From the IMG/VR virus record IMGVR_UViG_3300030102_001213, positions 3,148 through 23,159 of that record: a stretch of DNA of 20,012 bases. One strand, written 5' to 3'. The stretch is from a virus. Positions within the stretch are counted from its first letter, which is position 1, and the number at the start of each line of letters is the position of its first letter. The notes beneath the pieces were generated by a model. The model saw nothing but the letters and a program-made list of their open reading frames with translations. It was not told the origin of the DNA and made no database searches. A program made the translations under genes and the position numbers. Below are positions 13,422 through 20,012 of this stretch, in pieces.

Positions 13422-16400
13422 ATGGCTGATCGTTTTCCGTTAATTGTCAACTCTGTATCCAAGAAGATTGAAGAACTGGTATCGGGTGACAACTTAGATC
13501 TTACTGGCAACGGTATCGTTATCAGTACTGACACTGGTGCAGGAAAATATTTAACAAGTGATGGGACTACAGTCTTTTGGGGAAATCCTGGCGATGTATA
13601 TCTGACGCAAACTCAAACACTTACTAATAAAACACTAGAATCTAGTGTTATTTCAGGTGCTCTCAATACATTATCTGATATACCAAACAGTGCTTTAGTT
13701 AACTCAGGTATTACAGTTAATAATATCACTATCCCTCTTGGTGGATCTGTGGTAACACCTGATAACAATACTACCTATGTTGTTTCTGCTCAAGATGGTC
13801 TATCAGCATCTGAAAAAATTATACGTTTAACTTCTGGTGGTAATTTTGGTGCTGGTGTTAATGATGATGTTATTTTAGCTGTAGGAGTACCAACAACAGT
13901 TCCATCTGGATCAAATACGGTATCTTTATTCCTTGATAGAGTAGGAGATAAGTTAACCGTATCTGGACATGTTGTAGATAACAATACAATCACAACACTC
14001 AACGCTCCTGGCGGAACCAATACCTCTGGAGCAATCAACTTTACGTCAACTGGTGCTGCTACAGTTTCTATGACTGGTAGTACTATTAATATTGACGCTC
14101 TTGATACTGATACTAGAACTAAAATTCGTGCAGGATCTGGTGGTACATACGGTCCTGCTGACACACAGCAAGGACTGTTTACATTTTTAGATGGGACAGG
14201 AACTACAGTAGCACAAGGTGTTGATGGTAGTGGAGATCCTACTATCACTTATACATCTACTGATACTGTAACTCAAATTCGTGGTGGATCTACTGGTACA
14301 TACACACCAACCGCAACTGGAACTGCATCAACACAAATTTCTATTGAGGGTGGAAGTGCTCTTGGTGGAAATACACAGGTAACTCAGAACGGAAATACTA
14401 TCCTTATTGATAGCACTGACACCAACACCGTAACTAAAGTTGGTAGTGATAACAATGGAAGTCCTGTAGCACCACAGGCAGGAGATTTTATTTTCAAACA
14501 ATCTGGTGCAACAACAATTACACAAAGCACAAACGGAAGTGGTCAAGTTGAAATTACAGTTAGTTCTGTAAACAGTGATACTGGTGCTACTTTGACTGCT
14601 AGTAATGGTATTATTCTAGCAACTTCTGATTTTAGATTAAAAAATGCCAGCAATCTAAGTGGTAACAGAGTATTAAAATGGGATAATGGTAACGCTCAGT
14701 TAGCAAATAGTATTATCACAGATGACGGAACTACTGTAACCATTGATGGAGATCTTGTTGTAGAAGGAACTCAAACAATTCTCAACACCAGTGTATTACA
14801 GATTGAAGATAATATTATTGAATTAAGAAAAGGAGCTAGTATTGTTGGTGCTGATGGTGGTATTCAAGTCAATAGAACTACAGATGGTAATGGTGTTGTA
14901 ACTGCATACAAAGGATTACAGTGGCATGAGTCTGGTGGTTACTGGAGATCTTGGGATGGATCTGTTGAGGAGAGATTAGTAACAGAAACAGAAACTCAAG
15001 TTCTTACAAACAAAACTTTAACTAATCCAACTCTTACAACACCAACTCTTGGTGCAGCATCAGCAACTAGCATCAATGGATTGGAGATTGCTTCCACTGC
15101 CTCTGCTGTTCTTGACATTCAATCTGGTAAGACAGTTGATATTAATAATGATCTAACACTTAAGACAGATAACAACACAGGAAATACTAACGTAAACTTC
15201 AGAGTTGGTGGAGATGTTGCTTATAAGTCTGATACACTCGCATCGTTTGCTTCTACCACAGCAACTCAGTTAAGAACTTTAATCAGTGGAACCACTGGTG
15301 TTGATGATCTTGTTTTCCAAACTAGTCCTGTTATCTTAACTAGTTTAGTAACTACATCTACTGGTTTTGCTTTACTTAACTCTGGTGCTCAGTCAATTCA
15401 GTTTGGTGGAGCTGCAACTGCAATTGATGTTGGTTCTCAATCAGGAACTGTAACTTTTAATGGTGATGTAGTAGTAGCAAAAGATTTTACAATTGGTGGT
15501 GCTAACACTGATCTACTAGAATGTAATGCTAGAATTGATATTGTCAACTCTGATATTTTAATCAGAGGTGGATCAGGTGATCCAATGACTGTTGGTAGAG
15601 GAAACAGTGCCATTGCAAGTAACACAGCTGTTGGTAAACAAGCACTGTTATCTGCAGTTTCTGGATCTCAAAATAGTGCATTTGGCTTTGAAACTTTACT
15701 AACAATAAATTCTGGTGCTGGAAATACTGGATTGGGACATCAGGTATTAAGATCCACAGGTGTCGGTGATGGAAACACCGCAGTTGGTCGTGGTGCAATG
15801 CTCAGTAATCTTTCGGGAGATAACAACGTTGCACTTGGATCCAATGCACTTGAGACAAACACTGTGGGTAATGCCAATGTTTGCATTGGATACTTTGCAG
15901 GATATAATGTTGGTGGTAGTGGAAACGTTCTTATCGGTCCTGCTGATAGTGGAAACCCAGTCAACGATGCTACTTATTCTCCATTGAATGCTTCTGGAGA
16001 TAGACAACTTGTTATCGGATCTGGAACTGAGTTCTGGATTAGAGGAGATTCTAACTTTGATGTTACTCTTAACAATAATGCAACTGTTAACAGTTCTCTT
16101 ACAGTTAAAGGTGACTTGGTTGTTAATGGAGTTACGACTACCATAAAATCAAATACTCTTGAGGTATCTGATAAAAATATTGAACTTGCTAAAGTTGTTA
16201 GTACACAGTTTACATGTACTACTGCAGATGGATCAGCAAATATTTCATCTATTTCGCCAACACTAGGATTAATTCCTGGCATGGTTGTTACATCTAACAC
16301 AGGTGGTGTTAGTGTTCCTAACAATACAACAATCGTATCTATTACTTCAAACACTGCTGTACTTTCTAACAATGTATCAGGTACAGGTACACCAACCTTC

Positions 16401-17960
16401 AGTGCCATAGGTCCTTCTGATACTGCAGCTGATGGTGGTGGTATTATTCTTGACGGAACTACAGACCACACATTTACATGGTCTAATGCTAATGATGCTT
16501 GGCAGTCCTCTGAGAATATGGATATTGCTGCTGGCAAGACCTACAACATTATTGATGGCAGTGGAAATGCACGTCAAATGTTGAGTTTGACTCAACTAGG
16601 ACCTACTGCTGGAACTGGTGTCGTTTGTGGTCTTGGAAGTGGTGTTACCAGTTCTGTTCTAACTTCTGTTGGCACTCTCACATCACTTGATGTTTCTGGT
16701 AATGTTGGAATTGGTCTAGGTTCAGATTCAGTAGATCGTGCATTACACGTTAAATCTGCTGGTCTCATAGCAAAACTTGAAAGCACTACTGCCAATGCTT
16801 TAATAATGTTTGCGACTCCTACTAATGAGGCTGCAAATACTATTCCTAATATTGGTGCAAATGATAATGATTTAGAATTTACAACAGGAAATCTTACTAG
16901 AGCAAAAATTTTAAGTGATGGTAAATTTGGTATCGGACCTGAAAATGCAACGGAATTACTTGCTCTTTCTTTTGCAGATTCATCAAGTGGTTCGTCTAGC
17001 AGTGCAAAGATAGAATTTAGAACTGCAACTTATTCTAAACTCGCAATGATTGAAGGTGCTGATGATACTGCAGCAATAAACGATGGTAATGCTCGTGGAA
17101 GTTTGCGTTTTATAACTCGTCTTGGTGGTAATGAAAATGAGAGGATGCGAATCACATCGGATGGTAAAATCGGTATCAATATAACTGACAACACCACTGC
17201 AGATTTGCATGTAAGAGAAGGAAATAATGGTGCTGGAATCTTTAGACTTGGTGGTGGTACTGGTGGTGGTACTGGACTGGATATGACTTACAGTAATTCT
17301 GGTACAACTATAACAACAATTAAACAAAATTATAGATCTACAAATAATGGTGCAGAGTTAGCACTTGACTCTGGTTTCATAACATTTAGGACTGGTACTC
17401 TTGGTGAAGAAAAAGCTCGCGTTAGAGCTAACGGTGACCTTACCACAAAAGCATCAGAGACTGAGAACAGACAGACAGCAGGATTTACTGCAAGAAAGGG
17501 TGACTCAGTTCAATGTACAAGAGATTCAGGAACTCCTTTAGAAATTTGCAGAACAACTAATACTGGATCTTTTATTAACTTCTTCTCTGGTACTAGCGCA
17601 GTTGCATCTGTATCCTACGATGGTTCTACCATGACTTATGGTGGTACTTCAGACTATAGATTGAAAGAAAATATAATTGGAATGACAGGTGGTATTGATG
17701 CAGTGAAGCAGTTGAATCCAATTAAATTTAATTTTATATCTTCACCAGAAAAAACTGTTGAAGGTTTCTTAGCACATGAAGTGCAAGAGGTGGTTCCACA
17801 GGCAGTTGTTGGAGAGAAAGATGCTGAGATTGATGAAGAAGGTAAAGGTTATCAACAACTAGATTCTTCACAATTAGTTCCTACTTTAACAGCCGCTTTA
17901 CAAGAAGCGATTGCTAAGATAGAATCATTAGAGGCAAGAGTCAGTGAATTGGAGAATTAA
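13422..17960 (+). CDS. Large tail fibre with S74 autocleaving chaperone, 1512 aa
   Basis: The N-terminus (MADRFPLIVNSVSKKIEELV, then DNLDLTGNG) is a type I associate with cyanophage fibres. The long body is beta-rich, with LTNKTL and LTNPTLTTPTLG segments and two GDLVVxG...L.(I/V).D..IEL modules (at about nt 14750 and 16110). A YadA-head-like repeat block (N[TS]A.G..AL..) lies at residues 734-839, and RMRITSDGKIGI modules lie near the end. The last 103 residues are a Peptidase_S74 intramolecular chaperone: Ser1410 and Lys1415 in SDYRLKENI form the known catalytic dyad, followed by EGFLAHEVQEVVPQAV and a C-terminal coiled coil (IAKIESLEARVSELEN). In this family the domain trimerises the fibre and then cuts itself off before the Ser, leaving about 1409 residues. 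It is the likely main receptor-binding fibre. Confidence 0.93.
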   Translation: MADRFPLIVNSVSKKIEELVSGDNLDLTGNGIVISTDTGAGKYLTSDGTTVFWGNPGDVYLTQTQTLTNKTLESSVISGALNTLSDIPNSALVNSGITVNNITIPLGGSVVTPDNNTTYVVSAQDGLSASEKIIRLTSGGNFGAGVNDDVILAVGVPTTVPSGSNTVSLFLDRVGDKLTVSGHVVDNNTITTLNAPGGTNTSGAINFTSTGAATVSMTGSTINIDALDTDTRTKIRAGSGGTYGPADTQQGLFTFLDGTGTTVAQGVDGSGDPTITYTSTDTVTQIRGGSTGTYTPTATGTASTQISIEGGSALGGNTQVTQNGNTILIDSTDTNTVTKVGSDNNGSPVAPQAGDFIFKQSGATTITQSTNGSGQVEITVSSVNSDTGATLTASNGIILATSDFRLKNASNLSGNRVLKWDNGNAQLANSIITDDGTTVTIDGDLVVEGTQTILNTSVLQIEDNIIELRKGASIVGADGGIQVNRTTDGNGVVTAYKGLQWHESGGYWRSWDGSVEERLVTETETQVLTNKTLTNPTLTTPTLGAASATSINGLEIASTASAVLDIQSGKTVDINNDLTLKTDNNTGNTNVNFRVGGDVAYKSDTLASFASTTATQLRTLISGTTGVDDLVFQTSPVILTSLVTTSTGFALLNSGAQSIQFGGAATAIDVGSQSGTVTFNGDVVVAKDFTIGGANTDLLECNARIDIVNSDILIRGGSGDPMTVGRGNSAIASNTAVGKQALLSAVSGSQNSAFGFETLLTINSGAGNTGLGHQVLRSTGVGDGNTAVGRGAMLSNLSGDNNVALGSNALETNTVGNANVCIGYFAGYNVGGSGNVLIGPADSGNPVNDATYSPLNASGDRQLVIGSGTEFWIRGDSNFDVTLNNNATVNSSLTVKGDLVVNGVTTTIKSNTLEVSDKNIELAKVVSTQFTCTTADGSANISSISPTLGLIPGMVVTSNTGGVSVPNNTTIVSITSNTAVLSNNVSGTGTPTFSAIGPSDTAADGGGIILDGTTDHTFTWSNANDAWQSSENMDIAAGKTYNIIDGSGNARQMLSLTQLGPTAGTGVVCGLGSGVTSSVLTSVGTLTSLDVSGNVGIGLGSDSVDRALHVKSAGLIAKLESTTANALIMFATPTNEAANTIPNIGANDNDLEFTTGNLTRAKILSDGKFGIGPENATELLALSFADSSSGSSSSAKIEFRTATYSKLAMIEGADDTAAINDGNARGSLRFITRLGGNENERMRITSDGKIGINITDNTTADLHVREGNNGAGIFRLGGGTGGGTGLDMTYSNSGTTITTIKQNYRSTNNGAELALDSGFITFRTGTLGEEKARVRANGDLTTKASETENRQTAGFTARKGDSVQCTRDSGTPLEICRTTNTGSFINFFSGTSAVASVSYDGSTMTYGGTSDYRLKENIIGMTGGIDAVKQLNPIKFNFISSPEKTVEGFLAHEVQEVVPQAVVGEKDAEIDEEGKGYQQLDSSQLVPTLTAALQEAIAKIESLEARVSELEN
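15621..15938 (+). repeat. YadA-head-like NTA.G..AL coding repeats
   Basis: Within the 1512-aa fibre, NTAVGKQAL, NSAFGFETL, NTGLGHQVL, NTAVGRGAM, NVALGSNAL, NVCIGYFAG and NVLIG recur about every 23-25 residues. This is the left-handed beta-roll repeat seen in trimeric autotransporter heads and some phage fibres. Each unit would form one turn of the trimeric roll. Confidence 0.75.
17649..17957 (+). other. S74 intramolecular chaperone domain and cleavage site
   Basis: The Ser1410 codon is TCA at 17649-17651, so cleavage is predicted between Thr1409 and Ser1410. Lys1415 is the partner residue. The 103-residue released part ends in a heptad-like helix. Confidence 0.85.
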
Positions 17961-18038
17961 ATGACAGCATTAATTATTGTAGTGATTGTATTAGCTATTA
18001 CAGGTTGGATGATCAGATATTTTGATCCCCATAACTAA
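17961..18038 (+). CDS. Single-span membrane micropeptide, 25 aa
   Basis: ATG follows the fibre stop TAA with no gap, and GGAGAA (17951-17956) stands four bases upstream inside the fibre gene. The peptide MTALIIVVIVLAITGWMIRY then FDPHN is one hydrophobic span of about 15 residues with a short charged tail. It fills the space up to the next late promoter. It may be a small membrane protein linked to the membrane gene run that follows. It could also be chance, given its size, although coupled start, ribosome site and composition together favour a gene. Confidence 0.5.
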   Translation: MTALIIVVIVLAITGWMIRYFDPHN

Positions 18039-18046
18039 CCTAAATA
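18039..18046 (+). promoter_or_regulatory. T4-type late promoter (CCTAAATA) of the membrane-protein run
   Basis: CCTAAATA starts right after the micropeptide stop. The predicted start is about 18052, giving a 17-base leader to the ATG at 18069, with no visible ribosome site. It would drive the 136-, 74- and 190-aa genes together. Confidence 0.6.
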
Positions 18047-18068
18047 GAAGCACAAATAATATAATACT

Positions 18069-18479
18069 ATGGCAGAAACTAAAGAGGTTGCTGACAAGAA
18101 ATCAAAAGGTCCTTTAGGTAAGCTTAAAGAAGCAGTTGATGATAAGGAAGAACAACTTCTGTACTTAGCAACTCTGATCAGAGTGATTGTTCTCGTGTGG
18201 TCCGCAGGAATTTTAACTTTGAACTACGTTAAAATACCAGGTTATGACGCAGGAGAAAAAATTGATCCGACCTTTATAGCTTCGGTCTTCACAGGAACGC
18301 TAGCTACTTTTGGCGTCCAAACGGGAGGTAAGAAGAAGAAAGGTGATGCTGAACCTGGCAGTGCTAACATATCTAAAAAGGATATGGAGTTTCTTATTGC
18401 TAAGGCATCAGAGACTGCACCTGCACAGACTATCAGGATTGAATCAGCTCCTGTAAAAATTGTTCCATCTGACAAATAA
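18069..18479 (+). CDS. Two-span membrane protein, holin-like candidate, 136 aa
   Basis: A Lys-rich N-terminus (residues 1-29) precedes a first hydrophobic segment at about 30-53 (LLYLATLIRVIVLVWSAGIL), a short loop (KIPGYDAGEKIDP) and a second, weaker one at about 67-86 (TFIASVFTGTLATFGVQTGG). KKKK follows at 88-91, then a polar tail. By the positive-inside rule both ends would be cytoplasmic, the arrangement of class II holins. No sequence motif proves holin function, and it could also be a virion or superinfection membrane protein. It begins the late-promoter unit that also holds two more membrane proteins. No ribosome site is visible. Confidence 0.75.
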   Translation: MAETKEVADKKSKGPLGKLKEAVDDKEEQLLYLATLIRVIVLVWSAGILTLNYVKIPGYDAGEKIDPTFIASVFTGTLATFGVQTGGKKKKGDAEPGSANISKKDMEFLIAKASETAPAQTIRIESAPVKIVPSDK

Positions 18480-18483
18480 AATC

Positions 18484-18708
18484 ATGCAAAAAATTATTAA
18501 CGGAATCGCCATCCTAAGTGGCGTGGTATCACTAGCAGTAGTGGGTAGTGGAGTATTCATCTATGTACAGAAGGATGCTATCATTGAAGGAGTAAAAGAA
18601 AATATTAAAGAACAAGTATTAGGTGGGGTAACGAGTGCTTTACCTGGCATTGCTGCTGATGCTATGCCTGAGTTACCTGAGATGACTGGTCCTGCAATGC
18701 CATTCTAA
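18484..18708 (+). CDS. Single-span membrane protein, 74 aa
   Basis: The ATG at 18484 follows the previous stop by four bases. A TTG at 18460 would be further upstream but overlaps the preceding gene and is less likely. Residues 4-29 (IINGIAILSGVVSLAVVGSG) form a membrane span or uncleaved signal anchor. An amphipathic helix with alternating charges (KDAIIEGVKENIKEQVLGG) follows, then a Pro/Gly/Met-rich tail ending TGPAMPF. I associate this general shape with cyanophage late regions, but no function is known to me. Confidence 0.72.
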   Translation: MQKIINGIAILSGVVSLAVVGSGVFIYVQKDAIIEGVKENIKEQVLGGVTSALPGIAADAMPELPEMTGPAMPF

Positions 18709-18710
18709 CC

Positions 18711-19283
18711 ATGATTAAATTCAAATATGTTGTAGCTACTGTTGGAGGTTTACTCGCAGTAGCACATGTTGGTTTGCTTGGATATGTATTTCATAGACCA
18801 AAGACACCATCAGTTCCTACAATTAACATACCTCATGGAGACTATTCCTCTTACAGTATTAAAGCTGATAAGGATGGATATGAAATTGAATATAAAGCAA
18901 ACGATCCTGCAATCCTAGAGTCTGAAAGATCTTTAGATCTTTTGAAGGATAAGAAGGGATTATTTGGTGGTAGTCTAGAGAATCGTTTGGAGTATCGTCG
19001 TGATCAATTCACCATGGATGGGTTCAGAAATCTTGGAGGTGCCGAAACGCAGGATGGTGAGGGAAAGTACAGTGCAAAAGACGTAGAGTGTTTAGTGGCG
19101 GACGCTGGAGCAAGAGGACAAGGTGCAATGGCAGGTAGTGCTATCACTGCTGGTGTTGTTGTTCCTGCTGTCTCTAACATCCCATACATCGGATGGTTAG
19201 CTGGCGGTTGGGCGTTACTACTAGGAAATAAAGCAGGTTCTGAAGTGGGTTCACAAGTTGGTGCTGTATTTAATGATTGTTAA
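18711..19283 (+). CDS. Membrane-anchored protein with glycine zipper, 190 aa
   Basis: It starts two bases after the previous stop. Residues 5-28 (KYVVATVGGLLAVAHVGLLG) are an N-terminal membrane anchor. The middle (30-135) is charged and soluble, with a possible periplasmic position. The C-terminal 55 residues are hydrophobic and glycine-rich (ITAGVVVPAV, IPYIGWLAGGWALLLG) and end with a regular glycine zipper, Gly172, 176, 180 and 184 in GNKAGSEVGSQVG. Such zippers pack membrane helices in pores and in some envelope proteins. It has two Cys, one near the middle (VECLVAD) and one as the last residue. The function is unknown, and a role in envelope disruption or DNA entry is speculation. The stop is one base from the stop of the convergent gene. 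Confidence 0.78.
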   Translation: MIKFKYVVATVGGLLAVAHVGLLGYVFHRPKTPSVPTINIPHGDYSSYSIKADKDGYEIEYKANDPAILESERSLDLLKDKKGLFGGSLENRLEYRRDQFTMDGFRNLGGAETQDGEGKYSAKDVECLVADAGARGQGAMAGSAITAGVVVPAVSNIPYIGWLAGGWALLLGNKAGSEVGSQVGAVFNDC

Positions 19284-19284
19284 A

Positions 19285-20012
19285 TTATTTCTTAGGACGT
19301 TTAAAAGGAGGTAATCCTTTCTTTTCTCTGTACTTGTTCGTTTGAATTTCGTTAGCAGATAATTTAGGAGGTTCTTTTCCTAGTGCCTTCTTAATCTTTT
19401 TAATGATCTGTTTAACGATTGGTTTGACAATCTTCAATAGAAAAGGAGTTGCAGCAGCTGCAGCTGTTGCCACAACAGCAATTGATGCAGTAGTTGTAAC
19501 CTGATTTGTAGATGGTATTCCTTTTATAATCTGATCTGTAATAGTAATATCTTCTTTGATTGGTATACATTGTTTTCCAATCAATCTATATTCAGTAATT
19601 TTTTTAGTACCGTTATCAGTAAGAGTGCCGATAGGTTGTGTTAATTCTTGCACCTCTGTAGGACACTTTATATTCGCTGTAGCAGCGTCCTTTGGTATCT
19701 CTGGTGGTTTTGCCTCTGGCGTCTCAGTGTTCCCTACAGGAGGGACTGGTGCTTCATATTCATAATCAAGTTGATCTGGACTATAATCAATGGGATTGTA
19801 GGATGGCATTCCTGCATCACAATATATCTTGACGCCTTTTGGATCGTCTTTTTCTAACATATTGTTTTCTTCCACCTCGTGTGCTTCAACACAACCAGGC
19901 ATATCCACAATCGGAACACCAATTTCAGATGTTACTGGTGGATAGATTGGTATAGCTTGAGGTGGATCTAACAAATAATCAGGAGTGAAAGGGATTTTGA
20001 TTATATCAATCT
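19285..20012 (-). CDS. Unknown protein with cationic membrane-active-like helix (5' partial)
   Basis: The minus-strand frame stays open to the right edge. Upstream of the TTG at 19974 it reads IDIIKIPFTPDY with no ATG and no stop, so the gene very probably starts outside the window. The visible 241 residues have a Pro-, acidic- and Tyr-rich N-terminal half (IPIYPPVTSE, DYEYEAPVPP). An Ala-rich hydrophobic stretch follows (IAVVATAAAAATPFLL), then a Lys/Ile amphipathic helix (VKPIVKQIIKKIKKAL) and a basic tail ending KRPKK. It is the only minus-strand gene here and converges on the membrane-protein run. It may be a virion or membrane protein. I do not recognise the family. Confidence 0.8.
   Translation of the reverse strand, partial: IDIIKIPFTPDYLLDPPQAIPIYPPVTSEIGVPIVDMPGCVEAHEVEENNMLEKDDPKGVKIYCDAGMPSYNPIDYSPDQLDYEYEAPVPPVGNTETPEAKPPEIPKDAATANIKCPTEVQELTQPIGTLTDNGTKKITEYRLIGKQCIPIKEDITITDQIIKGIPSTNQVTTTASIAVVATAAAAATPFLLKIVKPIVKQIIKKIKKALGKEPPKLSANEIQTNKYREKKGLPPFKRPKK
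19304..19325 (+). terminator. Weak possible terminator hairpin
   Basis: AAAGGA (19304-19309) can pair with TCCTTT (19315-19320) around a five-base loop, followed by CTTTT. It lies 21 bases after the stop of the 190-aa gene, inside the 3' end of the convergent gene. The stem has only two G-C pairs, so it would be weak. It is the only hairpin near this convergent junction that I found. Confidence 0.25.

Noticed and set aside
13790-14248. 152-aa minus-strand open frame, and similar long antisense frames at 10483-10896 and 15974-16537
   Set aside because: They lie wholly opposite the fibre genes, are Val/Pro/Thr-rich as expected from reversed Thr/Gly-rich codons, and have no domain or ribosome site.
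18060-18065. TATAAT four bases before the ATG of the 136-aa gene
   Set aside because: It is too close to the start codon and has no matching -35. The CCTAAATA octamer fits better.

Overview
The window looks like part of the genome of a T4-like marine cyanophage (a myovirus of Synechococcus or Prochlorococcus). The reasons are the AT-rich sequence, closely packed and often overlapping genes almost all on one strand, T4-type late promoters (TATAAATA-like), phage tRNA genes, a cyanophage-type talC transaldolase beside a small glutaredoxin, and a long run of tail-fibre proteins built from shared modules. This identification comes from gene content and recalled family motifs, not from a database search.

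Layout. (1) 1-883: the end of an unknown gene, a SleB-like cell-wall hydrolase, a small unknown gene, tRNA-Arg(UCU) and tRNA-Leu(UAG). A consensus sigma70 promoter (26-55) lies ahead of the hydrolase. (2) 909-2824: a 57-aa ORF, then a second consensus sigma70 promoter (1083-1111) driving five genes joined end to start by four ATGA overlaps: talC, glutaredoxin, a Phd/YefM-like antitoxin homologue and two unknown genes. These are host-takeover and metabolic functions. (3) 2875-17960: the virion adhesion region, with a 1072-aa fibre, an 802-aa structural protein, a 91-aa coupled protein, 350-aa and 346-aa fibre paralogues, an 811-aa subtilisin-like protease carrying two cupredoxin-like domains, and a 1512-aa fibre ending in an S74 autocleaving chaperone domain. 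T4-type late promoters divide this region into short transcription units. (4) 17961-19283: a run of small putative membrane proteins of 25, 136, 74 and 190 aa. (5) 19285-20012: a convergent minus-strand gene, cut by the right edge, with an Ala-rich hydrophobic segment followed by a cationic amphipathic helix.

How it fits together. The sigma70-driven genes would be read by host polymerase early and would redirect carbon and redox metabolism, with an antitoxin homologue that may blunt host toxins. The late-promoter units make the adhesion apparatus. The fibre genes share N-terminal, repeat and C-terminal modules, so they look like products of duplication and shuffling. The membrane-protein run and the hydrolase are candidates for lysis or envelope penetration, but no function is proved by sequence alone.

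Best leads: an inverted repeat that spans the late promoter and start codon of the first fibre gene, arranged as in the T4 gene e early/late translational switch; the subtilisin with two copper-site-like domains; the orphan antitoxin in the talC operon; and a tRNA whose 5' processing would cut through the stop codon of the gene before it.
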